Origin: Topomyia yanbarensis
Taxonomy: Eukaryota > Arthropoda > Insecta > Diptera > Culicidae
Assembly: GCF_030247195.1 (NCBI RefSeq)
Contig: NC_080672.1
Coordinates: forward strand, 376,998,166 to 377,062,165
DNA: 64,000 nt
Direction: 5' to 3'
Below are positions 25,079 through 34,106 of this stretch, piece by piece. Position numbers and translations under genes: made by a program. The notes beneath the pieces were generated by a model. The model was not told the DNA's origin, did no database searches, and was given only the letters and a program-made list of their open reading frames with translations. Each line of letters begins with the position of its first letter. Position 1 is the stretch's first letter.

Positions 25079-27238
25079 ATGCTTTGTGTCTTGGTGATTT
25101 CTTCCAATATAGCGCAAGTTATGATGGCGTTGGAGAAATTCAACCAAGCGTGTGTGTTCATGCGCGTCGATCATTTGCATTTCGATGAGCTGGATTTTGA
25201 GTTGCTATCTCGAAGCATTTTTATCTCTCCTGATTCGGATCTTTCGGGTGTCCAGCGGCAGCGGCGTCTTCGGGGAATTTTGTCGCATGAGCGGTCGTCT
25301 CGGAGGGAATTAGTACGCAATTTCCGGGGTGACGTGGGTGAAGAAAAGGAGATCTGCCTTGGTAAACTACTAACAATCAAGGAAGATCTCCAGTACAGGT
25401 GCCCAAACAAGGAGATTTACCGAACACGGTTGCTTCATTTGGGGTCTAGGCTCCAGGTTATCCGAAATTATGCGGCAGGGGAGGTCAACCAAGAAATTTC
25501 GGGGTTGCTGGAGGAAGTTCTAGCAGTTTATTCCAGTCATTTCAGTGACGAACAGGCAGCACTTCCTCCCGACAACCAAGAAGGGGAGGATGGAGAGATT
25601 TTGGGAGATTTGCTGAGTACAGACGTACCTGCAATTCCACAGGGATCCAATCCTTCCGATAACCAAGGATCTCTTTCTAAACAGCTCGTAGGGGACGACC
25701 TGTTGCGTGTCTTGTGCGAGATGAGGGACGAGATTCGACAATTGCGACAGCAATCCGACGATAATAGAGCCCTAGCGTCTCAGGGGTCTGATGCTTTTTC
25801 AAAAGCTACTGAAACGCTAATGGGTGGGATTGCTTCACTGACAACCATTTCGTCAGTATTAAGAAAGACGGTTCAAGAAGTTGTCTCACTTCGTGAATCC
25901 GTCAGTGAACTTCAGGCACTAGTACATCAGAAGGAAAGTGCTTCCGAGATGGATCTGCAGACCGATCTGGAAGATTTGCGTTTGATGGACGTACCCGATT
26001 CATTTAATGAACCAGAGATTGCTCGCCCAACACTGGCGCCCAGTCCCGATCAATTTGTGTTGAAGCGAGGATTCTCGGGTCAACAAAATATATGTCCATC
26101 ACTTCCAATCGAGAAACCGAAACTGAATACCGGATTCACAGCACCGTACCAAACTCAGAACCAGCCTCACGTTCCTGAATGGACCGAACAGCGGACGGGA
26201 CCATCCTATCCGAACTTTTCAATATCTACCAACGCGGGAAACGGATCGATGGCAGCCCCAAGGAATTACTCGCGTAACCCGCAACGCGTCGCTGATTGGA
26301 AAATTTGGAAGTATGCTGGAACTGATGAAGGAACGGGACTAAATGAATTCTTAGACACCGTAGCGAGTTACGCTGCGTGTGAGCAAATGTGCGAAGACGA
26401 ACTTTTCAATTCTGCGATGCATTTGTTCACTGGCAATGCTTTGACTTGGTATCAGGCTATGCGTGCGCAAAACCGGTTGTTTAACTGGAACCATCTTGTT
26501 TGCGAGCTCAAGGTAAATTTTGTACATCCTGAGCTTGATGCTACGCTCAAGATGAAGGCTCTCCAGCGCCGGCAGATGCGTAACGAATCTTTCCAGGAAT
26601 ATTTCCTGGAAATGGAGAAAATATTTCGTGCTATGACGGTTCCAATGGCACCGAGCGAAAAACTCGACGTGCTCAAGCGGAACCTGAAAGCCGACTATAA
26701 ACAAATGCTTATCCTCAGGCCAGTGAACACGCTCTCAGAATTGATGAGTCTTGGTAAATCGATCAACGCCTCCAAGACGCCGATTTATCAGAAAGTTTTC
26801 GGTTCTTCTCGGGAAGTTGCTGCTTATTCTGATAATCCACCACAAAATAATCAAAACCAAAAGGGAGGTGGACAGAATAACGGCAACGCAAAATCCAAAA
26901 CGTTTTGGAACAAGAATGCCAAACCGGCCGGTCTTGATTCAAGTAAGCCTCCTGACAACCAGAAAAAGAAACAGCAAGGGAATCAGGACGGCAAGAATCT
27001 CGAAGGAAACAATCAAAAACCGATCGAACCACCGCAGAAACCTATAATGTGTCTGGAGTATTTGGTGGAAAAGCATCGTCCTCCCGTGCTCGGCGTCTGC
27101 TACAATTGTGGAGACAAAGGACATGAATTTGAGGAATGCCGGAAACCAAATCGGGTCTTCTGCATCGTGTGTGGTTTTAAAGGATTTGATGTTTCTCGTT
27201 GCCCTTACTGCCTAAAAAACGGGATCAGAACCAACTGA
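25079..27238 (+). CDS. gag: Gag of the Ty3/gypsy element
   Basis: 719 codons from the first ATG; a second candidate start is the ATG at 25121 (MMALEKF), and no evidence separates them. It forms the particle shell and binds the element RNA. The middle (residues about 400-560) is the conserved retrotransposon gag region (an LNEFLDTVASYA segment, later GNALTWYQAM). The C-terminus has a CCHC zinc knuckle from residue 674 (CYNCGDKGHEFEEC; spacing C-2-C-4-H-4-C) followed by a second cysteine cluster, CIVC and CPYC. Residues about 595-660 are low-complexity Gln/Asn/Lys. It overlaps pol by 40 nt, with pol in the -1 frame. Confidence 0.92.
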   Translation: MLCVLVISSNIAQVMMALEKFNQACVFMRVDHLHFDELDFELLSRSIFISPDSDLSGVQRQRRLRGILSHERSSRRELVRNFRGDVGEEKEICLGKLLTIKEDLQYRCPNKEIYRTRLLHLGSRLQVIRNYAAGEVNQEISGLLEEVLAVYSSHFSDEQAALPPDNQEGEDGEILGDLLSTDVPAIPQGSNPSDNQGSLSKQLVGDDLLRVLCEMRDEIRQLRQQSDDNRALASQGSDAFSKATETLMGGIASLTTISSVLRKTVQEVVSLRESVSELQALVHQKESASEMDLQTDLEDLRLMDVPDSFNEPEIARPTLAPSPDQFVLKRGFSGQQNICPSLPIEKPKLNTGFTAPYQTQNQPHVPEWTEQRTGPSYPNFSISTNAGNGSMAAPRNYSRNPQRVADWKIWKYAGTDEGTGLNEFLDTVASYAACEQMCEDELFNSAMHLFTGNALTWYQAMRAQNRLFNWNHLVCELKVNFVHPELDATLKMKALQRRQMRNESFQEYFLEMEKIFRAMTVPMAPSEKLDVLKRNLKADYKQMLILRPVNTLSELMSLGKSINASKTPIYQKVFGSSREVAAYSDNPPQNNQNQKGGGQNNGNAKSKTFWNKNAKPAGLDSSKPPDNQKKKQQGNQDGKNLEGNNQKPIEPPQKPIMCLEYLVEKHRPPVLGVCYNCGDKGHEFEECRKPNRVFCIVCGFKGFDVSRCPYCLKNGIRTN

Positions 27239-30200
27239 AGTCGCAGTTGGCAGTAAAGCAGCGCTCCAAAGAACAACTAACAATCCATCCCCAGATTTAC
27301 GACAGTTTTCGACCGGCTCGTGATGAGGACTATGATAATTCGTTGTCTGTCGAAACCATCGTTCTTGACGACCCGTTCGATAACCGTCCATTTGCAATAG
27401 TCGCTGTGTACGGAAAATCCTTCAAAGCCTTGCTCGACAGTGGTAGTAACGCCACGATTATGACTAAAAAGCTATACCGAAAGTTTTCGAAAAGTCCCTT
27501 GAAAAGGTTGGAACGACCATTCGAACTACGTTCTGCAAATGGTCAATCCTTACCAATCATTGGACAAGCGTATCTCCCGTATACTTTTCAAAATTTGACA
27601 AAGGTCCTATGCACTCTTGTAGTAGAGCATCTGACCGTCAACTCCATTCTAGGTATGGACTTTTGGCGCGCCTTTGGGATTACTCCTGAGATACAAAACT
27701 GTGCTCTGTTGAACTCAGGTCAGGAATCAGAAGACGAAGAAGAAGATGAAGTACCGCGTGAGTCGATACTCACTTCGGAACAGTTAGCGCGCGTAGAAGA
27801 AGTAAAGAAGTGTTTCCAGGCAGTAGAGCCCGGAAAGCTAAGCCCAACCTCATTCACAGAGCACAGGATTGTCATCAAAGATGAATTCCAAGGTGCGGCA
27901 CCCGTTTGCCGATATCCTTATCACATGAGCCCAAAGAAACTGTCAAAGGTCTGGGAAGAGGTTGACCGATGGCGGTCTATGGGAATTATCGAGGAGTCTG
28001 ATTCGGATTGGTCGCTTAATATTGTGGCGGTCACGAAACCAGACGACTCAATCCGCCTTTGTCTAGACGCTAGGCCTCTAAATGAGCGTACTGTACGGGA
28101 TGCATACCCTCTGCCCCACCCTGGGCGAATATTGGGTGGCTTACCCAAGGCGAAGTACCTGTCTACTATAGACTTGAAGGAGGCCTTTCTCCAGGTACCC
28201 CTGGCCAAGGATAGTCGCAAATATACTGCTTTCAGTGTTCCCGGCAGGGGTATGTTCCAATTTACTCGTCTACCATTTGGTCTCGTCAACAGCCCCGCTA
28301 CTCTGGCGCGACTGATGGACCAGGTTCTTGGACGAGGTAAATGGGAACCTTACGTTTTCGTCTACCTAGATGACATCATCGTGGTAAGCGAAACGTTCGA
28401 GCATCACATACAGTTGCTCAAAGCAGTCGCCGATTGTCTAGCAAGAGCCAACCTAACCATCAATTTGGAAAAATCCCGTTTTGGAGTCCCCGAACTAAAG
28501 TTTCTTGGTTATTTGTTGAATCGAGACGGACTGAAGGTCAATCCTGGCAAAATTCAGCCGATTCTCGACTACGAGAGACCGGTTACCGTGACGAAACTTC
28601 GTCGTTTCCTAGGTATGTGCGGTTATTACCGCCGCTTCATTGATCGGTTCAGTGAGGTCACTGCTCCCTTGACCGATCTGCTCAAAACGAAAACCAAGAG
28701 CTTAGTTTGGAACTCCGAGGCAGAACTCGCGTTCCTTAAAATTAAGGAACTTCTAGTCACTCCTCCAGTTTTAGTCCCGCCAGACTTTTCCAAAGAGTTC
28801 ATCCTTCAGACAGACGCTAGTGACGTAGCAGTCGCTGCTGTTCTGGTGCAGGAGTATCCCGACGGTGAGAAAGTAGTTGCATACTTTTCGCACAAACTGA
28901 CCACTCCCCAAAGGAACTATCATGCAACTGAGAAGGAAGGTCTGGCGGTGATAATGGCGGTTGAACACTTTCGAGGTTACTTGGAAGGTTATCATTTTCG
29001 ACTGGTCACTGATTCGTCAGCGATTACATGGATACTGAAGACTAAATGGAAAACCAGTTCACGTTTGAGTCGTTGGAGTTTAGAATTGCAACTCTATGAC
29101 ATGTCTATTGAGCACCGGAAAGGCAAGGACAATGTCGTTCCAGATGCGTTATCCCGGGCCGTAGCAGCCGTTTCCGCTTTGTCCACCTCAGACTGGTACT
29201 GTTCCATGAAGTCCAAAGTTATCCAAAATCCTGACGACTATGTCGACTTCAAAGTAGAAAATGATCAACTTTTTAAGTATGTCAACTCAAAAGTTGTTCC
29301 GTGCGACTCGCGGTTCAGTTGGAAACTCGTCCCAGCACCCGAGTTCCGTCAAGATTTGATTCAACGTACCCACGAAAATTTGCTTCACGTGGGATACGAT
29401 AAAACGATCCACGAAGTGCAGTTACGATATTACTGGCCTCGTATGGGATCTGAAGTACGAAAGTTTATTCGAGAATGTGGGACGTGCAAGGAAATCAAAG
29501 CTCCTTTCGTCCCAGTCCAGCCCGAAATGGGTAAGTCGCGTGCGACTAATGCACCATGGCGAATGGTTTCTGTGGACTATATTGGTCCTCTTCCAAAAAG
29601 CAAACGTGGCAATCAACACTTGCTTGTCGTCCTCGACGTCTTCAGTAAGTACGTCATGTTAACCCCCGTTCGCAAAATCGCTAGTACGTCACTCTGTACG
29701 ATACTGCGCGAACAGTGGTTCAATCGCCATGGTAGCCCGGAAATTCTGCTAAGCGACAATGCCTCCACTTTCACCTCGAAGGAGTTCAGTCAATTCATAA
29801 AAGAAAACAACGTCAAACATTGGCTGAACTCCCGCTATCATTCGCAGGCTAACCCAGTGGAGCGAACAAATCGCTCGATAAACACCGCAATCCGGGCATA
29901 TGCTCGAACCGAGCAGCGCAACTGGGATGTCCACATCACCGATGTGGAGCGCATCCTAAATACTACCGTTCATTCCTCCACTGGGTTTAGTCCTCATTTC
30001 ATTATACACGGGTGTGAAATGGCATCTGCCGATGACTTCAGCAGGATTTCCGGTGAGGGTGACCTAGAAACAAGACACCAACAGATAGACAAAATGCGGG
30101 AGATTGTGGTCAAAAATTTGGCAAAGGCAAGCGAGGGCATTCGACATCAGTACAACTTGCGTCATCGAAAGTTCTCCAAACCTTTTGAAAGGGGACAAAT

Positions 30201-30498
30201 GGTATACCGTCGAAACATGAAGTTGTCGAATGCACTCGAGTCTTACAATGCTAAACTTGGACCACAATACTTACCGGCTAAAATTGTCTCAACTCCTACG
30301 AGCTGGAGGATATGGCAGGTAAAAATCTCGGAGTTTGGCCAGCAAATCTCCTTAAACCAGCATAAAAAAACTTTTCCGTGCCGTCTGTGGACTGACGGTA
30401 TGCTTTTATATGGATTACTCACTTGGGAGTTTTCCAAAAGCAGCCGTCAGTTCCCGACGGCAACAACACGGACTTTGGTCCGAATAAAAAAACAATAA
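27199..30498 (+). CDS. pol: Pol polyprotein (protease, RT, RNase H, integrase)
   Basis: 1099-codon open frame, expressed as a Gag-Pol fusion through the frameshift at 27220; the ATG at 27199 is probably not used. Domains in order: aspartic protease (LLDSGSNATI, near residue 78); reverse transcriptase with PFGLVNSPAT and the catalytic YLDDIIV near residue 388; RNase H (QTDASD near 538, TDSSA near 605, GKDNVVPDALSR); and integrase. The integrase has an HHCC finger (HENLLHVGYDK to CGTCK), Asp in SVDYIG near 791, Asp in LSDNAS near 852 and Glu 35 residues later in NPVER. All catalytic residues are in place and no stop or frameshift interrupts the frame, so it is probably functional. The domain order identifies Ty3/gypsy; the clade within it is not assigned. 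Confidence 0.95.
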   Translation: MPLLPKKRDQNQLKSQLAVKQRSKEQLTIHPQIYDSFRPARDEDYDNSLSVETIVLDDPFDNRPFAIVAVYGKSFKALLDSGSNATIMTKKLYRKFSKSPLKRLERPFELRSANGQSLPIIGQAYLPYTFQNLTKVLCTLVVEHLTVNSILGMDFWRAFGITPEIQNCALLNSGQESEDEEEDEVPRESILTSEQLARVEEVKKCFQAVEPGKLSPTSFTEHRIVIKDEFQGAAPVCRYPYHMSPKKLSKVWEEVDRWRSMGIIEESDSDWSLNIVAVTKPDDSIRLCLDARPLNERTVRDAYPLPHPGRILGGLPKAKYLSTIDLKEAFLQVPLAKDSRKYTAFSVPGRGMFQFTRLPFGLVNSPATLARLMDQVLGRGKWEPYVFVYLDDIIVVSETFEHHIQLLKAVADCLARANLTINLEKSRFGVPELKFLGYLLNRDGLKVNPGKIQPILDYERPVTVTKLRRFLGMCGYYRRFIDRFSEVTAPLTDLLKTKTKSLVWNSEAELAFLKIKELLVTPPVLVPPDFSKEFILQTDASDVAVAAVLVQEYPDGEKVVAYFSHKLTTPQRNYHATEKEGLAVIMAVEHFRGYLEGYHFRLVTDSSAITWILKTKWKTSSRLSRWSLELQLYDMSIEHRKGKDNVVPDALSRAVAAVSALSTSDWYCSMKSKVIQNPDDYVDFKVENDQLFKYVNSKVVPCDSRFSWKLVPAPEFRQDLIQRTHENLLHVGYDKTIHEVQLRYYWPRMGSEVRKFIRECGTCKEIKAPFVPVQPEMGKSRATNAPWRMVSVDYIGPLPKSKRGNQHLLVVLDVFSKYVMLTPVRKIASTSLCTILREQWFNRHGSPEILLSDNASTFTSKEFSQFIKENNVKHWLNSRYHSQANPVERTNRSINTAIRAYARTEQRNWDVHITDVERILNTTVHSSTGFSPHFIIHGCEMASADDFSRISGEGDLETRHQQIDKMREIVVKNLAKASEGIRHQYNLRHRKFSKPFERGQMVYRRNMKLSNALESYNAKLGPQYLPAKIVSTPTSWRIWQVKISEFGQQISLNQHKKTFPCRLWTDGMLLYGLLTWEFSKSSRQFPTATTRTLVRIKKQ
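27214..27250 (+). promoter_or_regulatory. Programmed -1 ribosomal frameshift site
   Basis: The heptamer A AAA AAC lies at 27214-27220, phased exactly as required in the gag frame (CTA AAA AAC). Ten nucleotides downstream a 7-bp stem CCAACTG/CAGTTGG (27231-27237, 27244-27250) closes a 6-nt loop, and the gag stop TGA lies in it. Slippage there moves ribosomes into the pol frame. Confidence 0.85.
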
Positions 30499-32206
30499 AC
30501 ATTTCTCCGTCTTCTCTATTTTTATTGTGGAAGACCAACTCTGCCGCGAGAAGGTTCTTCAACACCTTCTTGCAATTTTTCAGAGCCACACTCACGCAGT
30601 GTGGTAAACAAACACTCGCACGAAATATATGCTCCGGCCCCGGTGACGACTACGGTATGGTGGAATACTCTACTAAAACACTAATCTTATACCGTGCCGT
30701 TCTCCCGGGCACCGGACGCATCTAAATACACTACCTGCCGTGTTCGGCAAAGAGTAGCAAAATTCTTTTGCGCCCCACTCACGCAGTGAGGTAATCAAAT
30801 TATCTCACTTAATGTATGGTCGGGGACCCGTCTTGGCCACAGAAGGATAGAATTATCCACTTCAATAAACACACCGTGGTCCCCGGCCGCATCAAATACA
30901 TCACTTTCCGCCGTGTCCGGCAAAACAAATTTATTCAAAACCCCTTTCACTAGGGGGACACCAGCACCTACGGGTGCAGAAAATGTAAAAAAATCTCCTT
31001 GTTGGGAGCACAAAATCACTATTCCCTTTTCCAATAGGGACACAAACATTAGCACGGCTAATTCCCGACCGAAATAATACTCGAAATCGCGCGGAAACAA
31101 AAAAAATCGCGAATAAAAACAATTTGCGACGCCGATTTCGCGTATTGTTTTGATGATGATTCATTCATCCATTCAGGTGGATGATATCATCATCATTTTT
31201 GACACTTTCCTTGATGTTCGCACCAATGCTCTGCATCATACAGGTGTAGCCCGATTCGGATCAGGATGGTATGGGTGTTAGGGGGAGATGTGGGTTAAAA
31301 AGCGCCTTGCGTCTTCGATTTCGAATCAAATAATACTAATTTTATTTCGCATAATTTTGGGTTTGTGGTTAAACCTGGGATGGTTCGTTTGATTCCAGCG
31401 GGAATCATTTCGAGATTTTTAAATTACGCGAAAGACATTCTTTGGTCCCTCTCAAACGTTTCTTATGCCATGTAGGAAGAGTTTTGAGGCGAAAAGGGAC
31501 GAATATACAAACTTTTTGTCCGGAATGTCTGTGAGTGGAAGAAACGATGACGTGTTAAGCGGTATGGTATGAGTGAATGTATGAGTGTGGAATCGAACTG
31601 AGTGAATGAATGTTCGAGTGAATGATTAGATAAAGTTGTTTTGGGGTTAATTCGAAGTGCTTATCGGAATGTGAATGATCGAGCAGGCCAGTGATTGAGG
31701 ATGAATGAATGAAATTGTATGAATCTATTTGGATAGAAACCCCAGCACAAGCGTATAGTACTGGTACCGTGAGGACACGAAAGACATTTCTGGACAGTCG
31801 ATGAAAAAAACAATGTAATGCCGACAACCGTTCCCCTGCAAGTTGGAACATTGAAAATTGTCAATGCCACTTGCAGAATTTTGGGAATCTCGAGTTGTTA
31901 CCGATCTTGTTTTCAGATTGGATTTAGGGTTCAACCTATAACCGAGTAATGACGATGGCTGATAGCCTCTCGCTTCGCGTATGCTGTCAGTATTATCAGA
32001 CCAAACTTGAGCAAACATTTCACCGACGAGGACACTCGGTCGATTAATTTTTGTGATGAATATTATTGATAAATTGCGGAAGAAATGGTTAGGGTTAGTT
32101 AGTTTTTCTTTGTTTATTTATTGATTCATTTCGTTATTATTATTGTATCGGTGTTAGGTTAGAAAAAAATTGTTTCCAATTTTTTTCCACCCGGTGTGGG
32201 CGAGAT
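30499..32206 (+). other. Non-coding region between pol and the 3' LTR
   Basis: 1.7 kb with no envelope or other long frame. The first 540 bp is a structured tandem repeat (see 30549-31040). At 31147-31195 a TGATGATGAT...ATCATCATCA palindrome encloses a second one (CATCC...GGATG). A purine-leaning run just before the 3' LTR (about 32194-32204) is a weak polypurine-tract candidate; another G-rich run is at about 31276-31284. Confidence 0.7.
30549..31040 (+). ncRNA. Hairpin train and tandem structured units downstream of pol
   Basis: Two diverged units of about 180 bp start near 30584 and 30772. Each opens with a hairpin whose loop is CACGC (30586-30604; 30773-30791) and closes with a GCCG/CGGC hairpin (30736-30749; 30910-30921). 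Between these, unit A has a 7-bp ACGGTAT/ATACCGT stem (30652-30658, 30689-30695). Unit B has an 11-bp long-range stem (30818-30828, 30878-30888). Further simple hairpins follow at 30941-30956, 30964-30977, 30995-31008 and 31023-31040. Preserved structure with changed sequence suggests a functional RNA fold. Confidence 0.6.
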
Positions 32207-33317
32207 TGTAACCCGCCAGGGTAACAATTTTGCACTGGGTGGAAATATACCCTTTTTTGCGTATACACTCCGTAGAGTGTATTGTTTACGTAAAATTATG
32301 CTCACCGCTGTTCGGTACCGTTCACATTTAATTGTAAATTTTTGTTCATTTTCGCGTTTGTGAACGGTTTTATTCGTACAGATAGGTTAGATAATTTTTG
32401 TTTTACGTTTGTGAATTAGTAACATAGGGTTTAGGTAGGTCTCCGCTCTCCTCTCGCTGTAAAAGTGATTGCTAACTATGCTGTACCATGGCAATGACAG
32501 CTATGCGGCGGTGTGTTTTTTGGTGGTTGGTTGGTGGAGTGAAAAAAGGCGGCCATCGAGATAAGACGGAAAGTGACGGACCACGAACAAGAACAGACGT
32601 CCAGAGTATTTTTCTTTCGGGACAGTTTTGCGCCACCGTAACTGTGGAGTTTAGTGCGCGCGTGTGACAGTAAAATCCCTGTCGAAAAGTGCCGGTTTGT
32701 GGTTCGGGCACAGTGCATAGTGTGGTGTCGGTTCGCCAAAAAGGGGTTAGCTAATTACAAAGGAGTTCTTTCGCTACCCCGGCTAATTAAAAAGGAACCG
32801 AACATCAACCGTTCTCGCTATAGAGGATAAGTCGAACGAGCCTAGCTCTCCTCTATAGCTAATAGCCAAGGAGAACGAAGCCGGGCGGACAAAGGTTCCC
32901 CCTGGGAAGTTTACTGCGGTAACTTCCGGGATCGTTTACGGCGAGTAGACGATCCGGCGATTCGTCGCCAACGTCGCTAGGGAGGTTCCAACAAAGGAGC
33001 CAAGCTCACCTCCCTAGCTAAACGCCAAGGACCGCTGCCGGAGCAGCCAACGATACCAGCAGGAGAACTCGGCCGTCGGAGTCCCGGCCGGTCGGATAAA
33101 CCCCCGCCTTCCGCAGTCATCAAAAGCAGTAGCAGCAGCAGTGAAGTAGAGAAGCGGAGAAATAAAAGTCGGTAAATTTAGTAAATTACTTGTTTGTTTA
33201 CTTTTGTTTTTTGTTGTTACGAAAATCCGAAATTCTGTAGAGGCACCTAGGCCGCCCTGAAAAGAACGGTTCGCCGGGCAAACCAGAACCCGAGTAGTGG
33301 GCAAACCCCTACTTACA
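32207..33317 (+). repeat. 3' LTR
   Basis: 1111 bp, collinear with the 5' LTR at an offset of 8654, with two substitutions seen (32882 and 33267). Followed by the AAGG target duplication. Confidence 0.95.
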
Positions 33318-33321
33318 AAGG

Positions 33322-34106
33322 ATAAGACATGATTTTTCCAACGGTATGCTATGTTATGTTCGTTTGTTGAAAATACTATGCGGTTTTGGGACAACAATAT
33401 GAAAACAACCATTATTGTGCGATTGTTTCATTAAAATTATGAAAATTAGTCAAAAAATTACTTCTTAGGAAGTATATCTTATTCGACCTCTTTATTCTCA
33501 AAATCGGTTGAGAAATGGCAGCTATATTTTTTTTTGGAGTAGAAACTTGCTAGCATGAACCCTTAAGGTGGAGGGATTGTCGCACAATATAAAATTCTAC
33601 AATTACGTATTCCGTTATTTTTTCCAATTTTACGTCAAAGTTTTTACACATACTTTTGACTGTATACATAATCGAGCACAAAAAATCGATTTTTTCAAGT
33701 TTTATATGGGAATGTCCCCTGAAAAGATCATTGGAGCAAGCGTCTAATTTGAAAAATATAAGGTATAAACTGCCATTTTTAAATTTCTATGAAAAATAGG
33801 TCGTTGGATGCGTAATTAAATGTTATCTTTAAAATTTTATTAAAGCAAAGACGCTTTCTAATAAAAATGTTGAGCAATTTTCATGACAGAATTGCAAAAT
33901 AATGGATGATTTCATCTTGATGCCCCAAAACTGGATAGTATTTTAAACAAATGGGCATGCCGTTGAAAAGGTAATTTCTCCTTCTTTTAAGAACACCCAA
34001 AAATTTGAAAATCGGTTGAAAAATGACAACGTAGAAATTTTTTTAGTGCCAAATGTCCTGAAAATAGATGTTTTGCTATAAATGAAGATTTTGAGGGTAT
34101 ATTAAA
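33322..34106. other. No gene recognised
   Basis: AT-rich spacer between the LTR element and the second gene copy. It has loosely repeated phrases such as AAAATCGGTTGA (twice). Continues the sequence interrupted at 23548. Confidence 0.4.

Larger units (their letters stand above)
23549..33321 (+). mobile_element. Complete Ty3/gypsy LTR retrotransposon with target duplication
   Basis: Two LTRs of 1111 bp, each TG...CA, flank a 7543-bp interior. The host 4-mer AAGG is duplicated at 23549-23552 and 33318-33321. The order protease, reverse transcriptase, RNase H, integrase in pol places it in Ty3/gypsy. Gag and pol are open and overlap by 40 nt. The LTRs differ at only two sites that I could find (24228/32882 and 24613/33267), about 0.2 percent, so insertion is recent and the copy may still be competent. 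No envelope frame is present between pol and the 3' LTR, so nothing suggests an infectious form. The interior starts at TTTGGCGCACAGCGC, the likely primer-binding site; I cannot name the tRNA. Confidence 0.95.

Noticed and set aside
30499..32206. Possible env gene of an errantivirus-like element
   Set aside because: No long frame, signal peptide or fusion-protein features; the region is non-coding and structured.
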